Positions 1 to 11,003 of a DNA stretch of 64,000 nt are shown in pieces (the first letter of the stretch is position 1; the number at the start of each line of letters is the position of its first letter). The stretch covers positions 22,878,854 through 22,942,853 of the forward strand of contig CP093830.1 of the NCBI GenBank assembly GCA_033063855.1, read 5' to 3'. The position numbers and the translations under genes were made by a program. Under the pieces are notes generated by a model. That model worked only from the letters and a program-made list of their open reading frames with translations. It ran no database searches and was not told where the DNA came from. The stretch comes from Smittia aterrima. Taxonomy: Eukaryota; Arthropoda; Insecta; Diptera; Chironomidae.

Positions 1-73
1 GCTGCAGCCAAGACTTCAACGCAACGATTAAAAACATTTGCCGACTATAAAGTTTCAAAATTAAGTAAAAAAG

Positions 74-1195
74 ATGCCGACAAACGCATTAAAGCGCCCT
101 GCCGACAACAACGTCGTTGCAACACTCCCACAAGCAGCAAAACGAACGCGAAATGACGAGATTCAAACTTACAAGGACAAACAATTAGCCGAAATCGGAG
201 TGGCTCGAACCAGCAACTTGTTTTCGCCTATAATGAAACTTGAAGGACATGAAAGTGATATCTTCACTTGCGAATTTCATCCTGATGGAGACTATTTAGG
301 TAATTTCTTATCCAATTTTTGTTTTATCATATAAAAATAACTTTTGTTTTTTCCTTCAGCTTCATCCGGATTTGATCGCAAAATTTTCTTGTGGAGTGTT
401 TACGGAGAAGAATGCCAAAATGTTTCTGTTATGGCTGGCCACAAAGGAGCTGTCATGGAATTACACTTCAGTCCCAGTGGAGAAAATATCTACACGTGCT
501 CAACTGACAAATTTGTCTCGGTTTGGTCAACAGAAACAGCGCAGAGAATCCGAAAGATGAAAGGTCATCAGAACTTTGTGAACTCGATCGGCAGTTCAAG
601 ACGAGGAGTAGAGACTTTGGTTTCTGGTAGCGATGACAACATGATCAAAGTGTGGGACGCTCGTAAGAAGTTTGTCTGCCATACAATGGACAATTCTTAT
701 CAGGTTACAGCGGTTTGTCTCAATGATACCAGTGAGCAGATTATCTCTGGGGGAATCGACAACGACATCAAAGTTTGGGACATAAGGAAGAATGAGGTCC
801 TGTATAAACTGAAAGGTCATACTGACACCATTACTGGATTAGCTCTTTCCCCATGCGGATCTTATGTTCTCTCTAACTCGATGGACAGCACACTACGTAT
901 TTGGGATATTCGACCTTATTGTCCTCAAGAGCGATGCAAAACAATTTTTCAAGGTCATTCTCATAATTTCGAAAAGAATCTTCTCCGATGCTGTTGGTCA
1001 AAGGATGGCTCGATGGTATCTGCTGGATCTGCCGATCGCTTTGTCTACATTTGGGATGTGGCAACAAAAAAACTTGCATTCAAGCTACCAGGTCATTGCG
1101 GCTCTGTAAACTGCATTGATTTTCATCCTAAAGAACCAATTGTTTTGTCAGGCAGTTCAGACAAAACTCTTTACATGGGTGAACTAGAATTTTAA
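74..1195 (+). CDS. SNRNP40: U5 snRNP 40 kDa protein, WD40 repeat (SNRNP40, fly CG3436 orthologue)
   Basis: Two coding exons, 74-299 and 360-1195, are separated by a 60 bp GT-AG intron; the join restores the frame (Leu, then Ala-Ser-Ser-Gly-Phe-Asp) and gives 353 residues, the usual family length. A basic, polar N-terminus of about 55 residues (KRPADNN, AAKRTRND) precedes seven WD40 repeats with clear ends such as KIFLWSV, MIKVWDAR, DIKVWDIRK, LRIWDIRP and FVYIWDV. In the family this seven-blade propeller is a U5 snRNP component of the spliceosome and contacts the Prp8/Brr2 core in the nucleus; that role is knowledge of orthologues. The ATG at 74 is the first in frame. A poly(A) signal lies about 30 bp after the stop. 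WD40 proteins resemble each other, but the N-terminus and full-length fit favour SNRNP40. Confidence 0.9.
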
Positions 1196-1226
1196 ATTTA
1201 AGCCATTTTCATCATATTCGCTTCAA

Positions 1227-1232
1227 AATAAA
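1227..1232 (+). other. Poly(A) signal of SNRNP40
   Basis: AATAAA lies 32 bp after the SNRNP40 stop codon and is the first candidate signal, implying a very short 3' UTR. Confidence 0.6.
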
Positions 1233-1282
1233 GAAAAAGGAAATTAATACAAATTTTTCTTTGAATAAATTTTCGCGGAAAA

Positions 1283-1354
1283 CGTCACGAGGTTGTCTAT
1301 GACGTCAGTGGTAATGAAATCTTTGTAGTGCGTATGACGTTGGTAGATGTGACG
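1283..1354. promoter_or_regulatory. Cluster of CRE/ATF-type TGACG sites
   Basis: Four TGACG-type elements fall within about 72 bp: CGTCA at 1283-1287, the full palindrome TGACGTCA at 1300-1307, TGACGT at 1335-1340 and TGACG near 1350. Such sites bind CREB/ATF bZIP factors in animals. They sit just past the SNRNP40 poly(A) signal and may belong to a distal promoter or enhancer of taranis. Function is inferred from motif density only. Confidence 0.4.
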
Positions 1355-4300
1355 AGCCACTCAGCCTACACACAGAAATAGAAGAAAACATGAAAGAACA
1401 TCTTGTAAAAGATTATTTTTCTTTAACTTTCTTATCAATAAGCTGAAAATTACTCATCGCATATTTTTTTGAAAGACAAGGGGATTCTCAGCATGTGGTA
1501 TTTTTTAAGACTCCAGCTGATTATGTTTATGACAAATAAGAAATATTTAGTAACATAACATTCACGCTAAACGTTATCGCATCGCAACAAAGTTCTTGTG
1601 GGCTTCGCCATAACAGCTCGAGTTTAATCTCTTGTTGAGTGAAAGGCATTCTACTGAATGCTGCATAACATTTCATTTCCCTCTTGTTGAAAAAATCACG
1701 TAATCTTTCTACCTGACTCGAGTCGTTCGTAAAACGCTCTTTTCGTCTGGCTTGTACGAAATGAGTGAGAGATGGAAAATCATTTATTAGACCGAAATTT
1801 ATCAAAATCAATTTAGTTTTTAATAGATTACAGAAGTACGTGAGTTCATCTCTTCCTTTTGTCGAAGCACTTAAAGAGGGGGAAGAATGATTTCGATTTC
1901 GGCTTCCCTCGTGCGACCAGCCAACATCATCAACATGAAAAGCATTTAAAGAATAATCATAAAATTATGCTGGTTCATTGTGTCGCCACAAAATTTATTT
2001 TGGTCTTTATCAATGTTTGCGAATGTTAAAAATCCAATCGCACAGATAATATTCGATTTAGCTGTTGGGACATTTTTGTTTCACCTTCCCAGAATAATAA
2101 CATCAAAAGTTTTAAAATGTGACGTGAGCAGATTTTCCATTCTGTCTGTTTCCCTTCGAGATAATTCCATTCCTTTCGACATTTTCCAAGAACGCGATAA
2201 GTCGACGTGAAACTACTTGTTTTTGCTTGTTCATTGATTTTCATTTAACTTCAAGCTCTCATTGATTATCATTTAATTTCATCAACAGCCGCTAAATCAA
2301 GTTGTTGAACTTTAATAAAAATCACATCGGAAAATTCCCGAAAGCCACACAGACATAAGCAATTTTACGGCGCTTTACGAGAGATTACAATCTCATGAAT
2401 TTATGATCGCGACAAATTAACTTGTTTAAATAAATTCCACAACATCGCCACTCGAGATATTGATATTCAATTCAATTCAATGCTCCAGCTGACAATGAAT
2501 TCTTTAGAATGCAAAAATATTCGCTTCTCCAAAACGGAAACTACACGCGAATATCTTCGGCCTTCTAATAGATGAAAGTCATTGATTTTTATTTTTCACC
2601 CTCGTTGCCTTCAAGAATCTCTTTCAGTTCATCTTTTAGATACTTTTTATACAAAACCTCCATTGACGTTCAACCTTAACTTGATGTACGTTGATTAATT
2701 TACAGACTAAAAAATATATCGAGACGGTTAAAGTGGGAAAGAAAAAAATCTGAAGGTCAAACAGTTTTTGGGATTATTGTTTCATAAACTAATTTTTAAT
2801 ATAAAAACAAATTAATAATTTCTTTTAAAAAACTTTTATTTGTTCTATTTTTTATGCACACGAAATGATGTTCTCATCACCGACAAACGAGACGAGAGAA
2901 AAGAATGAAAACGAAATCATTTTCCCTAATATTTTATTCTCTTTCTCACAATTGCATCCGCCGAGCAAACAACAAAAAAATATAAGACCTTAGAAATAAA
3001 AAGAAGGAAAAAGTCTCGAAGTTGACAGTGTGTATAGCGCTGCTGCGAGTTACCCTCGCCTCGAGAGTGTGTACATATTGAAATATTATGCCTTTCAAAT
3101 GCCTGTTCACATTTATTTATTGCATGGGGGTCGATTTAGTTGTTTTGTGTTGTAATATGTTGAGTGGAATCGAGCAACAACTTCTCTCGCGCTCTGCTTT
3201 GCCTTAGCATGAGCTTCATCGATGATTCAGCACATTCCACCTCTTCATCTTTTACTTAATTGTTTAACCAAATTAAAAGAGATATTTCCTCACTGTTTAG
3301 GGCCAAAACGAACGAGAGTTTAGTTATCTTTATCTCCTAAACATCGAATAAACAACGACGGCCGAAGAGAGCTGATTTCATTCTTCATCGGAACGAGAAT
3401 AAGAAACAGAAAGGAAAGACTGAATGGTTTACGGAATTTACCATCTGCTTTACTGTTTTTGGGGGGCGACACACAATGAGAATATCAAGATATCTGTGGG
3501 CATTGAAAAAGGCAACAGAAGCATTGAGTCGCTAAACCGACGACGATTAACAACTTGATTTCTCCATCGCGCTCGGGGTTCGCGGCGCTCCGACTCGCAC
3601 TTTGTGGATCAATTAAACAATCACCCATTTAAATAAACATCAAAACTTTGCTCGCGCAAACAACATTTGATTGTTTTATTTTATTGTGGAAGAATTTCTT
3701 TCGGTTCCTTATGTGCTTTGCTTCTTTTCTTTTTCTTGAACCTTCTTGTCGGTTCATCTCATTCTCCTGTGCACGTCCAAGTAGGAAAAAAAGTAAAATA
3801 AATTTTTGTAACATGTGTAATCGAATAAAGAAAGAAGAGACACATTAAACAAAGCTTCGGTTAGCTTCGGCTTGAATGCGATGAACATTTTTATTTTTCG
3901 AGAATTCTCTTCTCTCCTGTGTGCGTGAACAGCGCTCGTTTAATTATCATAAAGTTCACCATTTTTCCGCTTTAACAATGCCCTCTTTAACGTCCTATTT
4001 CCCTTAATTCCGAAAGGCGCAAAGCGTCACTATCTCGAGGCAATTTTCAATCAAAATTTATTGTCTTAGTTCGATAGTGACGTGCTAGAGCGACTAAATG
4101 AATTTTTCAAGAAACCGATCGAGCAGTTAACACAAGAAAGTCTCGTTCTGTTTTCTGTCGTCACACTTATTGATTTCCTCCCTATTTTAAACAACGAAAT
4201 GTAAATTATTTCGGTGCTGGAAGTGAATTCCGGGTAGCAGGAAACGATTTTGTCTTGAAAAACTTTTCGGGGATTTAAAAGAATCTTTCGGAAAACTTTG

Positions 4301-6219
4301 AATGTCGATTTACTTCGACATAGTCAAAACTTCATATTCCAAATTTTCATTTGCACAATGTGCTTTGCTGAGCGACCACCAAACGGGATTTCTTTCTTTC
4401 ATAAGAAGTTGAAGTTATTTTCGTGCTTCGTTCCAAAAATACGTAGAAATAAATTGAAAGATTCTTCCTTTGTGTTTTTTTTAAATAAAAATCTCATCTT
4501 CATTAAAGAATATTTTGGAAATATCTTTCTTCTTCCCCTTTTACGTAGTTTATGAACAATTTCTTATCGTCTCCGTCGTCATCGCATGTTTTTAAAGCAT
4601 TTAAATCTATGGAGGCCTCAACACGGGGGAACCTTCAATATAAAATTTATAATTCATTAGAAAAAGATTATCTCGAAGCAATTTCGGGGAATTTCCACAT
4701 TTTCTTTATCAATGCAAATATTTAATTTAACAATTTGATGGAAATCTCTAAGAAAATGTGAATGAATCATATTTTCGCACCAAGCACGCAAGTGATTACG
4801 GACAAATTCTCGAGATTCATTGACCCTTTAAACCTGATATCGTTGCGAAGCCATCCCTTCCTTTTATCACCGACTCTAGAGGAATAATAATAATAATCTC
4901 TTAAATATGCTCAAATACTTATTTGGCAACATGAACCCTCGCTTTATGTGTTGTTCGCTGTGTGGAATCAGGCAGCAGTCAATTTTACGCACACAGAGCA
5001 AAGCAAAGGGAAGAAAACTCGCTCTCTCTCTCTTCTCTAAACTGAAAATATTTTGCGACGATGTTAAAACGATTTTTTTTCCTACGCTTCGTCGTTGGTC
5101 GATGATGACGACGAGATATGAGAATGATGATAATCGGAAAAAATGTGTTTGGAACTGATTAATTGAATGTTGTTACTGATTAATCGAAAGAGCTAAAAGG
5201 CTGTCAGGTAATTAGACAACAACCTCGCGCTTTCTTTATGTGTAGGACGTTCAATCCATTTCATCATTTCAATTACTTGACTAATTAGCCAAGTTTTCTC
5301 TCAGAGACACTTGAAAGTTGACGACGACTCGTGTTTGTTCCAACACAACATTTTCCACTTTTCGGGTTCCCTATTTTTTTTAAATAAATCGATTTGTTGA
5401 TGTGTTTCTGGCTTCACTGTCTACAAAGAAAACGAAACGTTTTGCTGAAGGGGGAATTACTCTTAAGAGACAGACGAAGAGAAAATGAATTTTCATGAGA
5501 TTTCACAGTTTAAAAACAAAATCACTTTACTAATTGAGATCAAATTATAATTCGTAATGATAATTTTCAACTGCAAACGACATCAGTTGCATACGTGACA
5601 TTTTACGCCCTGTAAATATTCATTGGGAATGAAAGGGGATTGTTCTTTAATTACGTAAAAATAATAAGTCAACTCAAATACCTTAAATTATTTTTTGATC
5701 AATTTTCTAATTTCTTAACTTTTCTCTCCCACAGACGCAATCTCCGAACGACACTTAAAGCCCTCGCTTTCCGAGGGTTTAAAAAACTCTGACGATATGT
5801 CTCGGAGTGAGTGTGAGAGAGACGAACGGAAGAATAGCGCAACAAATATCATAAGTGCGCATTTGATTCACACGAAACTTGTTGTTTATTTTAATCGCAA
5901 TCAACAAATTGATTTTAATTAAAAATACACACAGCCCGACTTTTAAAGTCTCTTCGTGGCCGCCGTCGCTCACTTGCTATCGAGAGAATGGAAAATTATT
6001 TTTCAACGACGACTGTCAATTTGGGTTTATAACTTTCATGTGCTTCATCCCTTAATGTGCCTTCGTTTTATTATGAAGATATTTCTTCCTTTCGGTTGTT
6101 TTTACGACACTTTTCATTTTCCATCCAAACTGTTCGCTTTTGGAGCTATACCAAGAGAACGAGTAAGAAGAGAGAAGAAGTCTCTCCGCTTTTCGTTTTA
6201 GTTTTCTGGCTTTCTGAAA

Positions 6220-6254
6220 TCATTCTCTGCCACAAGCGATTGCAGTCAGACGTG
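6220..6254 (+). promoter_or_regulatory. Candidate Inr plus DPE-like core promoter for taranis
   Basis: TCATTC at 6220-6225 fits the arthropod initiator TCAKTY with A+1 at 6222. Downstream, AGACGTG at 6248-6254 fits the RGWCGTG form of the downstream promoter element, and position +24 is G as often preferred. The DPE-like motif begins at +27 rather than +28, so the spacing is off by one. It lies 617 bp upstream of the taranis ATG and is the best-looking core promoter in this spacer. Confidence 0.3.
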
Positions 6255-6838
6255 TTTACGGATCGCTCGCACAATTCAAAACTGAACAAAGACTTACGAG
6301 AAATTAAAATCGGAATTTCTTTTTTTTTGTTGTAATAAACTGTGAGAATCCATTGTGTATTAGTTTTGTGTTGATTAAAGTCGAGAGGAGAAATAGGCTG
6401 CTATTTATGGAATAGAAAAAAAAAACACTAAACGACCGAAAACATAAAGTGAATCTAACAAAAAGAAAAGTTTTTTGTGAAAATCGGTTCGAGATAGAAA
6501 AGACGAGCGAGAGGCGGAGATGAAATAAATAATTAATTTAAATACACTTAACATCAAATTACAACGAGCGCATCATATGGAATAACAGGCTAGCAGAAGA
6601 AGAAAATTGAATGAACTTTTATGAACTTTCCTGGTGTTTCATAATTTCGAACATTTGTTATAAATAATTAAGCGCTCAATGAGCATGTGAAAAAGTGGAA
6701 AGTCTTATTTGAAACAAGGCCACAGTGAACGTGTTTCTGAACTTTTTTTTACATTTTTGAACAAACTCGTGTGTCGTCAAATAAATTAACTGCAATTTGC
6801 AAGGATAAATTAAAAATTTTATCAAAGTAAACGACATC

Positions 6839-9526
6839 ATGACCTTACCAGAGACGGTCGACGATCATCAATATGCACACGATGAAGACGAGGCGATGTC
6901 TGACGACGATATATTTGGACCAGCGAGGACAATTTTACGACGCACCAAAAACAAAATCTCTATGATTTCCAACGAGCTCCGGTTGCGAGAGAAACGAAAG
7001 AGGGTATTACAGCTTTGCCTTCGAAAGCTTGAACGCATTAAAGATTCAGAAAATAACTTGAGACGCTCCGTCGTAATCCATAACACTTTTTCGCGTTTAT
7101 CAAATGATATTAAACGAGACAAAGCCAAACAGACTAGAAATCAACATCAGCAGCAGCAGCAGCGAAATAACAAGTAAGTCTCTGTTATATTAAAGAAATA
7201 AGAAGGGAGAGAGAGACTTCGTAGTAAAAATCGACAATAAATCAAAGAAAAAATATCTACGTACACTTGTAGACTCTCGAAGCAGTGAAAAGGGAAAAGA
7301 ATGAAAAAGCTAGTCGGGCGTGTGTCTGTATGGGACAGAACGTGAAAATAAAGATTAGGGGATGTTCATAGATTACGTGAGAGGTGGGGTAGACTGAATT
7401 TGCCATTGAACCCTCTGATCAAACTCTTCCATTTCTCGCTACGTCATATACGATAAGATCTTTAAACTCGTATCGTTTGTGTGTTAATTGCTTGAGCTTC
7501 CTTATCAATTCTTCGTGGCGTTTTTTTCTCTTTCACGTTTTCACTCTGCGGTTTTCAATTAAAGTCAAAAAACGATTTGACGCTGCCCGCGGCGTGAGCC
7601 TAATTCGTGAAACTATGTTATTAAATGCCTTTGGGTTGAGTCCTCGTGCACGCTAAGCAAATTAGGACATGCATAAAAAGTTTTTCGTTTTATTAGGAGC
7701 ATAAATATTTGAAAAAGGGGTAGATCGCTTGATTTTGCGACAAATACTTGATTAACAGACAAACTAAAATCAATAAATAGGCCACCATGACTTCAATCTT
7801 TGTTTCGGCAATTTGCATGAGATTTTCCGAAAAAGCTCCATATCCGAAAGAGTAGTAGGAATTCGCTTAAAAGTTACAGCTTATCGTAAACTCTTTTAAA
7901 GCTCTTCAAAAACAGATATTTTGAACAAACACACTTACACCTTCGAGCGGAATTTCTATATGAATATGCCACAAACATTTTTTTTCTGTCTTCGCTTTAC
8001 AATTTGATTCAATAGAAAAAAAAACTTTTTTTCTTTGCCTCGCGCTTTAAATCCCGTAAACGAAACAAAAGAGAAGAAACAAAAAGCGATTAATTAATTG
8101 AGTAAAAAGCTGTTTATGCACGCGGTAGTTCTCTTCCATCATAAAGCTTTATGATTCAATTGAAATACATAAATATCCTTAAACGCCAAGTTAGTTAATG
8201 ATGATGATGAAAGAATTTCCGATGTTCCTTTCTCAATCGATATCTCGATATCAACAAACGACTACCGGGCTTGCTGTTTTCGTCGGCCGATTGTATCTAT
8301 GATTGATCGAGTTTCGAGGAAATTAATTGTGGAATGTTTAACAGTTTCTTGAATTAACCAAAAAACTTCTGTTCCCAAAAAAATGATTCCGAGTAGGTTG
8401 TACATATTATGTCTTGAATAGAGCCACCGTTAGGAAAGAAAATGTTGAACAAAGAAGAGAAAAATAATATGAAATATGTAATAAAAAAAAATTCATAATG
8501 TTTCTCGCTCTACGTAAAGAGATATTGAATACATAATAACTACGTGCTGTTGATTTTCTCCCCTCGAAGAGAAATCGCTGTGTTGCTTAAGCAGAAAATA
8601 AGCGAAATAAGTTGAAAAGAGAGTCTCTTCTCCGAGATATTGCAGGTCGGAAAAGTCAGAGAGCGGTTCGGATAAGTGTGAGCGTGCTCATCTTCATGTT
8701 TTTGCTTTGTATATCACGGAAAGTGGAAAAGAAAATGACTCTCGTCAGCTTCAATTGATTTCCTTAAACCGTTCAGCGACTGCTGTTGAACGGCCTTCAC
8801 TGTATTTTTGGTTATGTATATAAGCTAAACTTCTGATATTTATAAATGCGAGATTGAGGTCACTTTACAAGTGTATTTAAACTATTATGACGCGAAATCT
8901 CCATTCGTTTGACTATGTGTTCGACTCTCTCACTCTCTTCTTTTGTTGTGGATTCAAATGGGTGCATGTACATACAAAAACAACAAAACTAAAATCGCAA
9001 CACGCGAGCAACCTATGTGGTATGAAGGCATCATGCTTTGAATAATTAATTGATTTCGTTTTCATCTGATTTTCGCAGGGAACTGAAACAGCAAAGCCAA
9101 AACATGCCAAAGAAAGCCGAGAAGTTGGATTTCGAGAATTTAGAAGAGCTGTGCTCGATAGACGATAACGGACTTCCCATCTTGAATCATGATCCGATTT
9201 TAAAGAACTCAGAAGAAATTGAGCAAGCCTTATCGCGGAAGCGTAAAGCTGAGGTAGAGAAGGCTCTTTTGTCGTATCATCAGCTGGAAAAAAGACTGAA
9301 GTCTGACATTAGCAATGCCGTTATAAGCAATGCCTTTCGCGTCTCCTCCGAAGGTCATAATGACTTAAGTAATTTAAATATGCCGTGCAGCAACAGCATC
9401 AACAACAACAACAATAATAATTTACTTAATAGCTTTCAAACGACAATGTGCAGCAAGGCGGCGGCACTCGACTCATCATCCAACGGAATATTTCAATCTC
9501 TCGTCATAAAGTCGCTAGAAACATAA
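6839..9526 (+). CDS. tara: Taranis, SERTA-domain transcriptional co-regulator
   Basis: Two coding exons, 6839-7173 and 9079-9526, flank a 1.9 kb intron (AA|GTAAGT ... TTTCGCAG|G) and give 260 residues. Residues ~52-92 carry a SERTA domain: KRKRVLQLCLRKLERIKD, then NNLRRSVVIHNTFSRL, the hallmark of TRIP-Br/SERTAD/CDCA4 proteins, represented in flies by Taranis. The N-terminus is acidic (DEDEAMSDDD); a Gln run ends exon 1; exon 2 has a conserved-looking LDFENLEELCSIDDNGLPIL segment, then a Lys/Glu-rich helix and an Asn-rich tail. Fly Taranis links cyclin A/E2F-type cell-cycle control, homeotic gene maintenance and sleep. This product is far shorter than the ~900-residue fly protein I recall, so extra exons or isoforms are possible. 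SERTA assignment is strong; orthology is inferred. Confidence 0.75.
7174..9078 (+). other. Large intron of taranis, possible internal promoter
   Basis: This 1905 bp phase-2 intron is much longer than the ~60 bp typical of neighbouring genes. I see no coding segment in it. It contains homeodomain-type ATTA sites, an ATG-ATG-ATG microsatellite near 8200 and, near its 3' end, a TATA-like TATATAAG at about 8816-8823. A transcript starting from that TATA could begin translation at the Met codon near 9104 (MPKKAEK) and lack the SERTA domain; this is speculative. Confidence 0.35.
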
Positions 9527-10424
9527 AGGAAATAAGTTTTTTTTTACCAAATATGTAAATGGAACATTAGGAGAGAAGCTAAATTGTGAACCTATATGTC
9601 TCGTGTGTTGCTTAGACAATTAGCCATTGTTACTCAACGCAGGCACAGAACAGAGAAAGGCGAATGAATATAGTAAAAACCCAAAAATTGAAAATTGAAT
9701 GAAAATATTTTATCTACACCTCTACAATGGCATGAACACATGGAAGAAGTGCACATTAAGCTATGTAGGAAATGAAGAAAAATAAATAAGATACAAATAC
9801 ACCAACCACTTCTACTTCTTCTCATTTGTTTCTTTTTTTTATGTAACGCTTTCAATGAAACAAATGTTGCGACCGTTCGGTTCTTGTTTCTTCAAATAAC
9901 TTGACAGATTTTTTTTAGCTTCTGTGATAATGTGGCGATTTAATAAAAAAAAAGTTGCGTAATTGGATGTGAGGAGTTGATTAAATAAATTTTAAGTTGA
10001 TGTATTGTTTCCAATTTTTATATTCATTATGTCAGTAAACTATTTCAGAGAGTAATATCACATCGAATAAAAAGTTTGTGCAAAATCAAATCACTTTTAC
10101 TTTCAAGATTTTTTTTCAGATTCGTGAAATTTGTTTAAAAAATAATTTTAAATGGAGCATTAATTTTTATGTTTCATATAAATTGCAACGATTTTTAAAT
10201 TTGAAAATGCTCAGCCGCAGAACAGATGATTTTTCATAAATAACTAAAGACTTGGATGCAACAAAGCACCAACGATTTCATATATTTTGCTTGAGATTGT
10301 CGTATCTATGTTTTTTGTTATTCATGATTTTTTCGAGCTTGAACTACGCTCAGCTTGAAAAAATAATCTTTATTGATCTCTTAAAAAGGAAGGAATTTTT
10401 CTCCGGTGAAAATTCAAAGTGAAA
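9527..10424. other. taranis 3' UTR and spacer before EMRE
   Basis: AT-rich DNA without coding potential. Candidate plus-strand poly(A) signals occur near 9780-9790 (AAATAAATAAG) and 10064 (GAATAAAAAG), so the taranis 3' UTR is probably 250-550 nt. EMRE starts at 10425, leaving a short promoter with no obvious TATA box. Confidence 0.45.
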
Positions 10425-10799
10425 ATGGTTCCTAACTTAATAAGAATGTATCGTGCAAGAAGTTTGCTAAAGGTTAACGATAGGATGCTGGAAAATAGAA
10501 GGATGAAGATCTACTTTCGCTCAGGAGCATTAAAAGTAATTTTGTCAACAATAGAAAATTTCTAAGCGAAATAATTATAAATTTTTCGTAGCCTATGCCC
10601 GATGTCACCTCGTTTGGAATATTTGGAATTATTTGCACTGTAATTCCTGGTAAGAATAATCCTGAAATTCCCTTTAAACACGATGATGAACATTAATTTT
10701 AATTTAGGGCTTCTTGTCGGAGCATTTATCTCAAAGAACATCGCTAGCTTCTTGGAGGAAAATGACCTCTTTATACCCGATGACGAAGACGATGACTAA
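10425..10799 (+). CDS. EMRE: Essential MCU regulator EMRE, mitochondrial
   Basis: A micro-gene whose exons are too short to stand out individually: 10425-10535, 10592-10649 and 10708-10799, joined by 56 and 58 bp GT-AG introns, encode 86 residues. Exon 1 gives a basic targeting-like N-terminus (MVPNLIRMYRARSLLK) followed by YFRSGALK. Exons 2-3 give the single transmembrane helix FGIFGIICTVIPGLLVGAF, then ISKNIASFLEENDLFIP and an acidic tail DDEDDD. This is the layout of EMRE/SMDT1, the metazoan inner-membrane subunit that couples the MCU pore to its MICU gatekeepers through the acidic tail. The small-side-chain helix (GLLVGAFIS) and Asp-rich end agree with fly and human proteins from memory. 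It converges on flightless-I with 204 bp between stop codons. Confidence 0.93.
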
Positions 10800-11003
10800 G
10801 CCAAGAGTCATGTCTGAGAATTGAATCTGCATTTCGCATAAAGTCAATGAAAGCTTTTCTTTTTGTTGTTGTTCTATGTTATTTTATTTTTTCGTCAATT
10901 GTTCAACGTTTTTGCGAAAGAATTCAAAAGTAAGAAAAATCGAGTGTAAATAAATAGTTAAACGAATAAATAAAAAAAATGATTATTGTTATGTTTTCTG
11001 TGA
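10800..11003. other. Shared convergent 3' region of EMRE and fliI
   Basis: The two genes end tail to tail. Plus-strand AATAAA signals for EMRE lie near 10948-10976. A minus-strand AATAAA (TTTATT at 10883-10888) is the best fliI signal and lies on the EMRE side of those, so the mature 3' UTRs probably overlap by about 70-120 nt and could pair as antisense RNA. Confidence 0.5.

Larger units (their letters stand above)
1250..6838. other. 5.6 kb non-coding spacer upstream of taranis
   Basis: No convincing coding exon was found here. The longest open frame is 94 codons (minus, 1527-1811) and has no recognisable family. The DNA contains homeodomain-type TAAT/ATTA blocks, GAGAG runs and a locally GC-rich patch around 3567-3602 in an otherwise AT-rich stretch. 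A candidate transcription start lies at 6222. I expect it to hold 5' UTR exon(s), upstream intron and enhancers of taranis, by analogy with regulatory genes in flies. Confidence 0.5.

Noticed and set aside
1527..1811. 94-codon minus-strand open frame after SNRNP40
   Set aside because: Composition is fairly balanced, but I recognise no family or motif and see no splice partner or poly(A) signal. A protein search would be needed before calling it.
3560..3605. GC-rich patch considered as a tRNA or structured RNA
   Set aside because: No cloverleaf, no B-box-like GGTTCGANNCC and no matching acceptor arms; more likely part of a promoter.
5956..6335. Overlapping 81- and 92-codon plus-strand frames ahead of taranis
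   Set aside because: Phe/Arg/Ser-rich, two frames overlap, no motif, and they overlap a likely core promoter/5' UTR; most consistent with chance.
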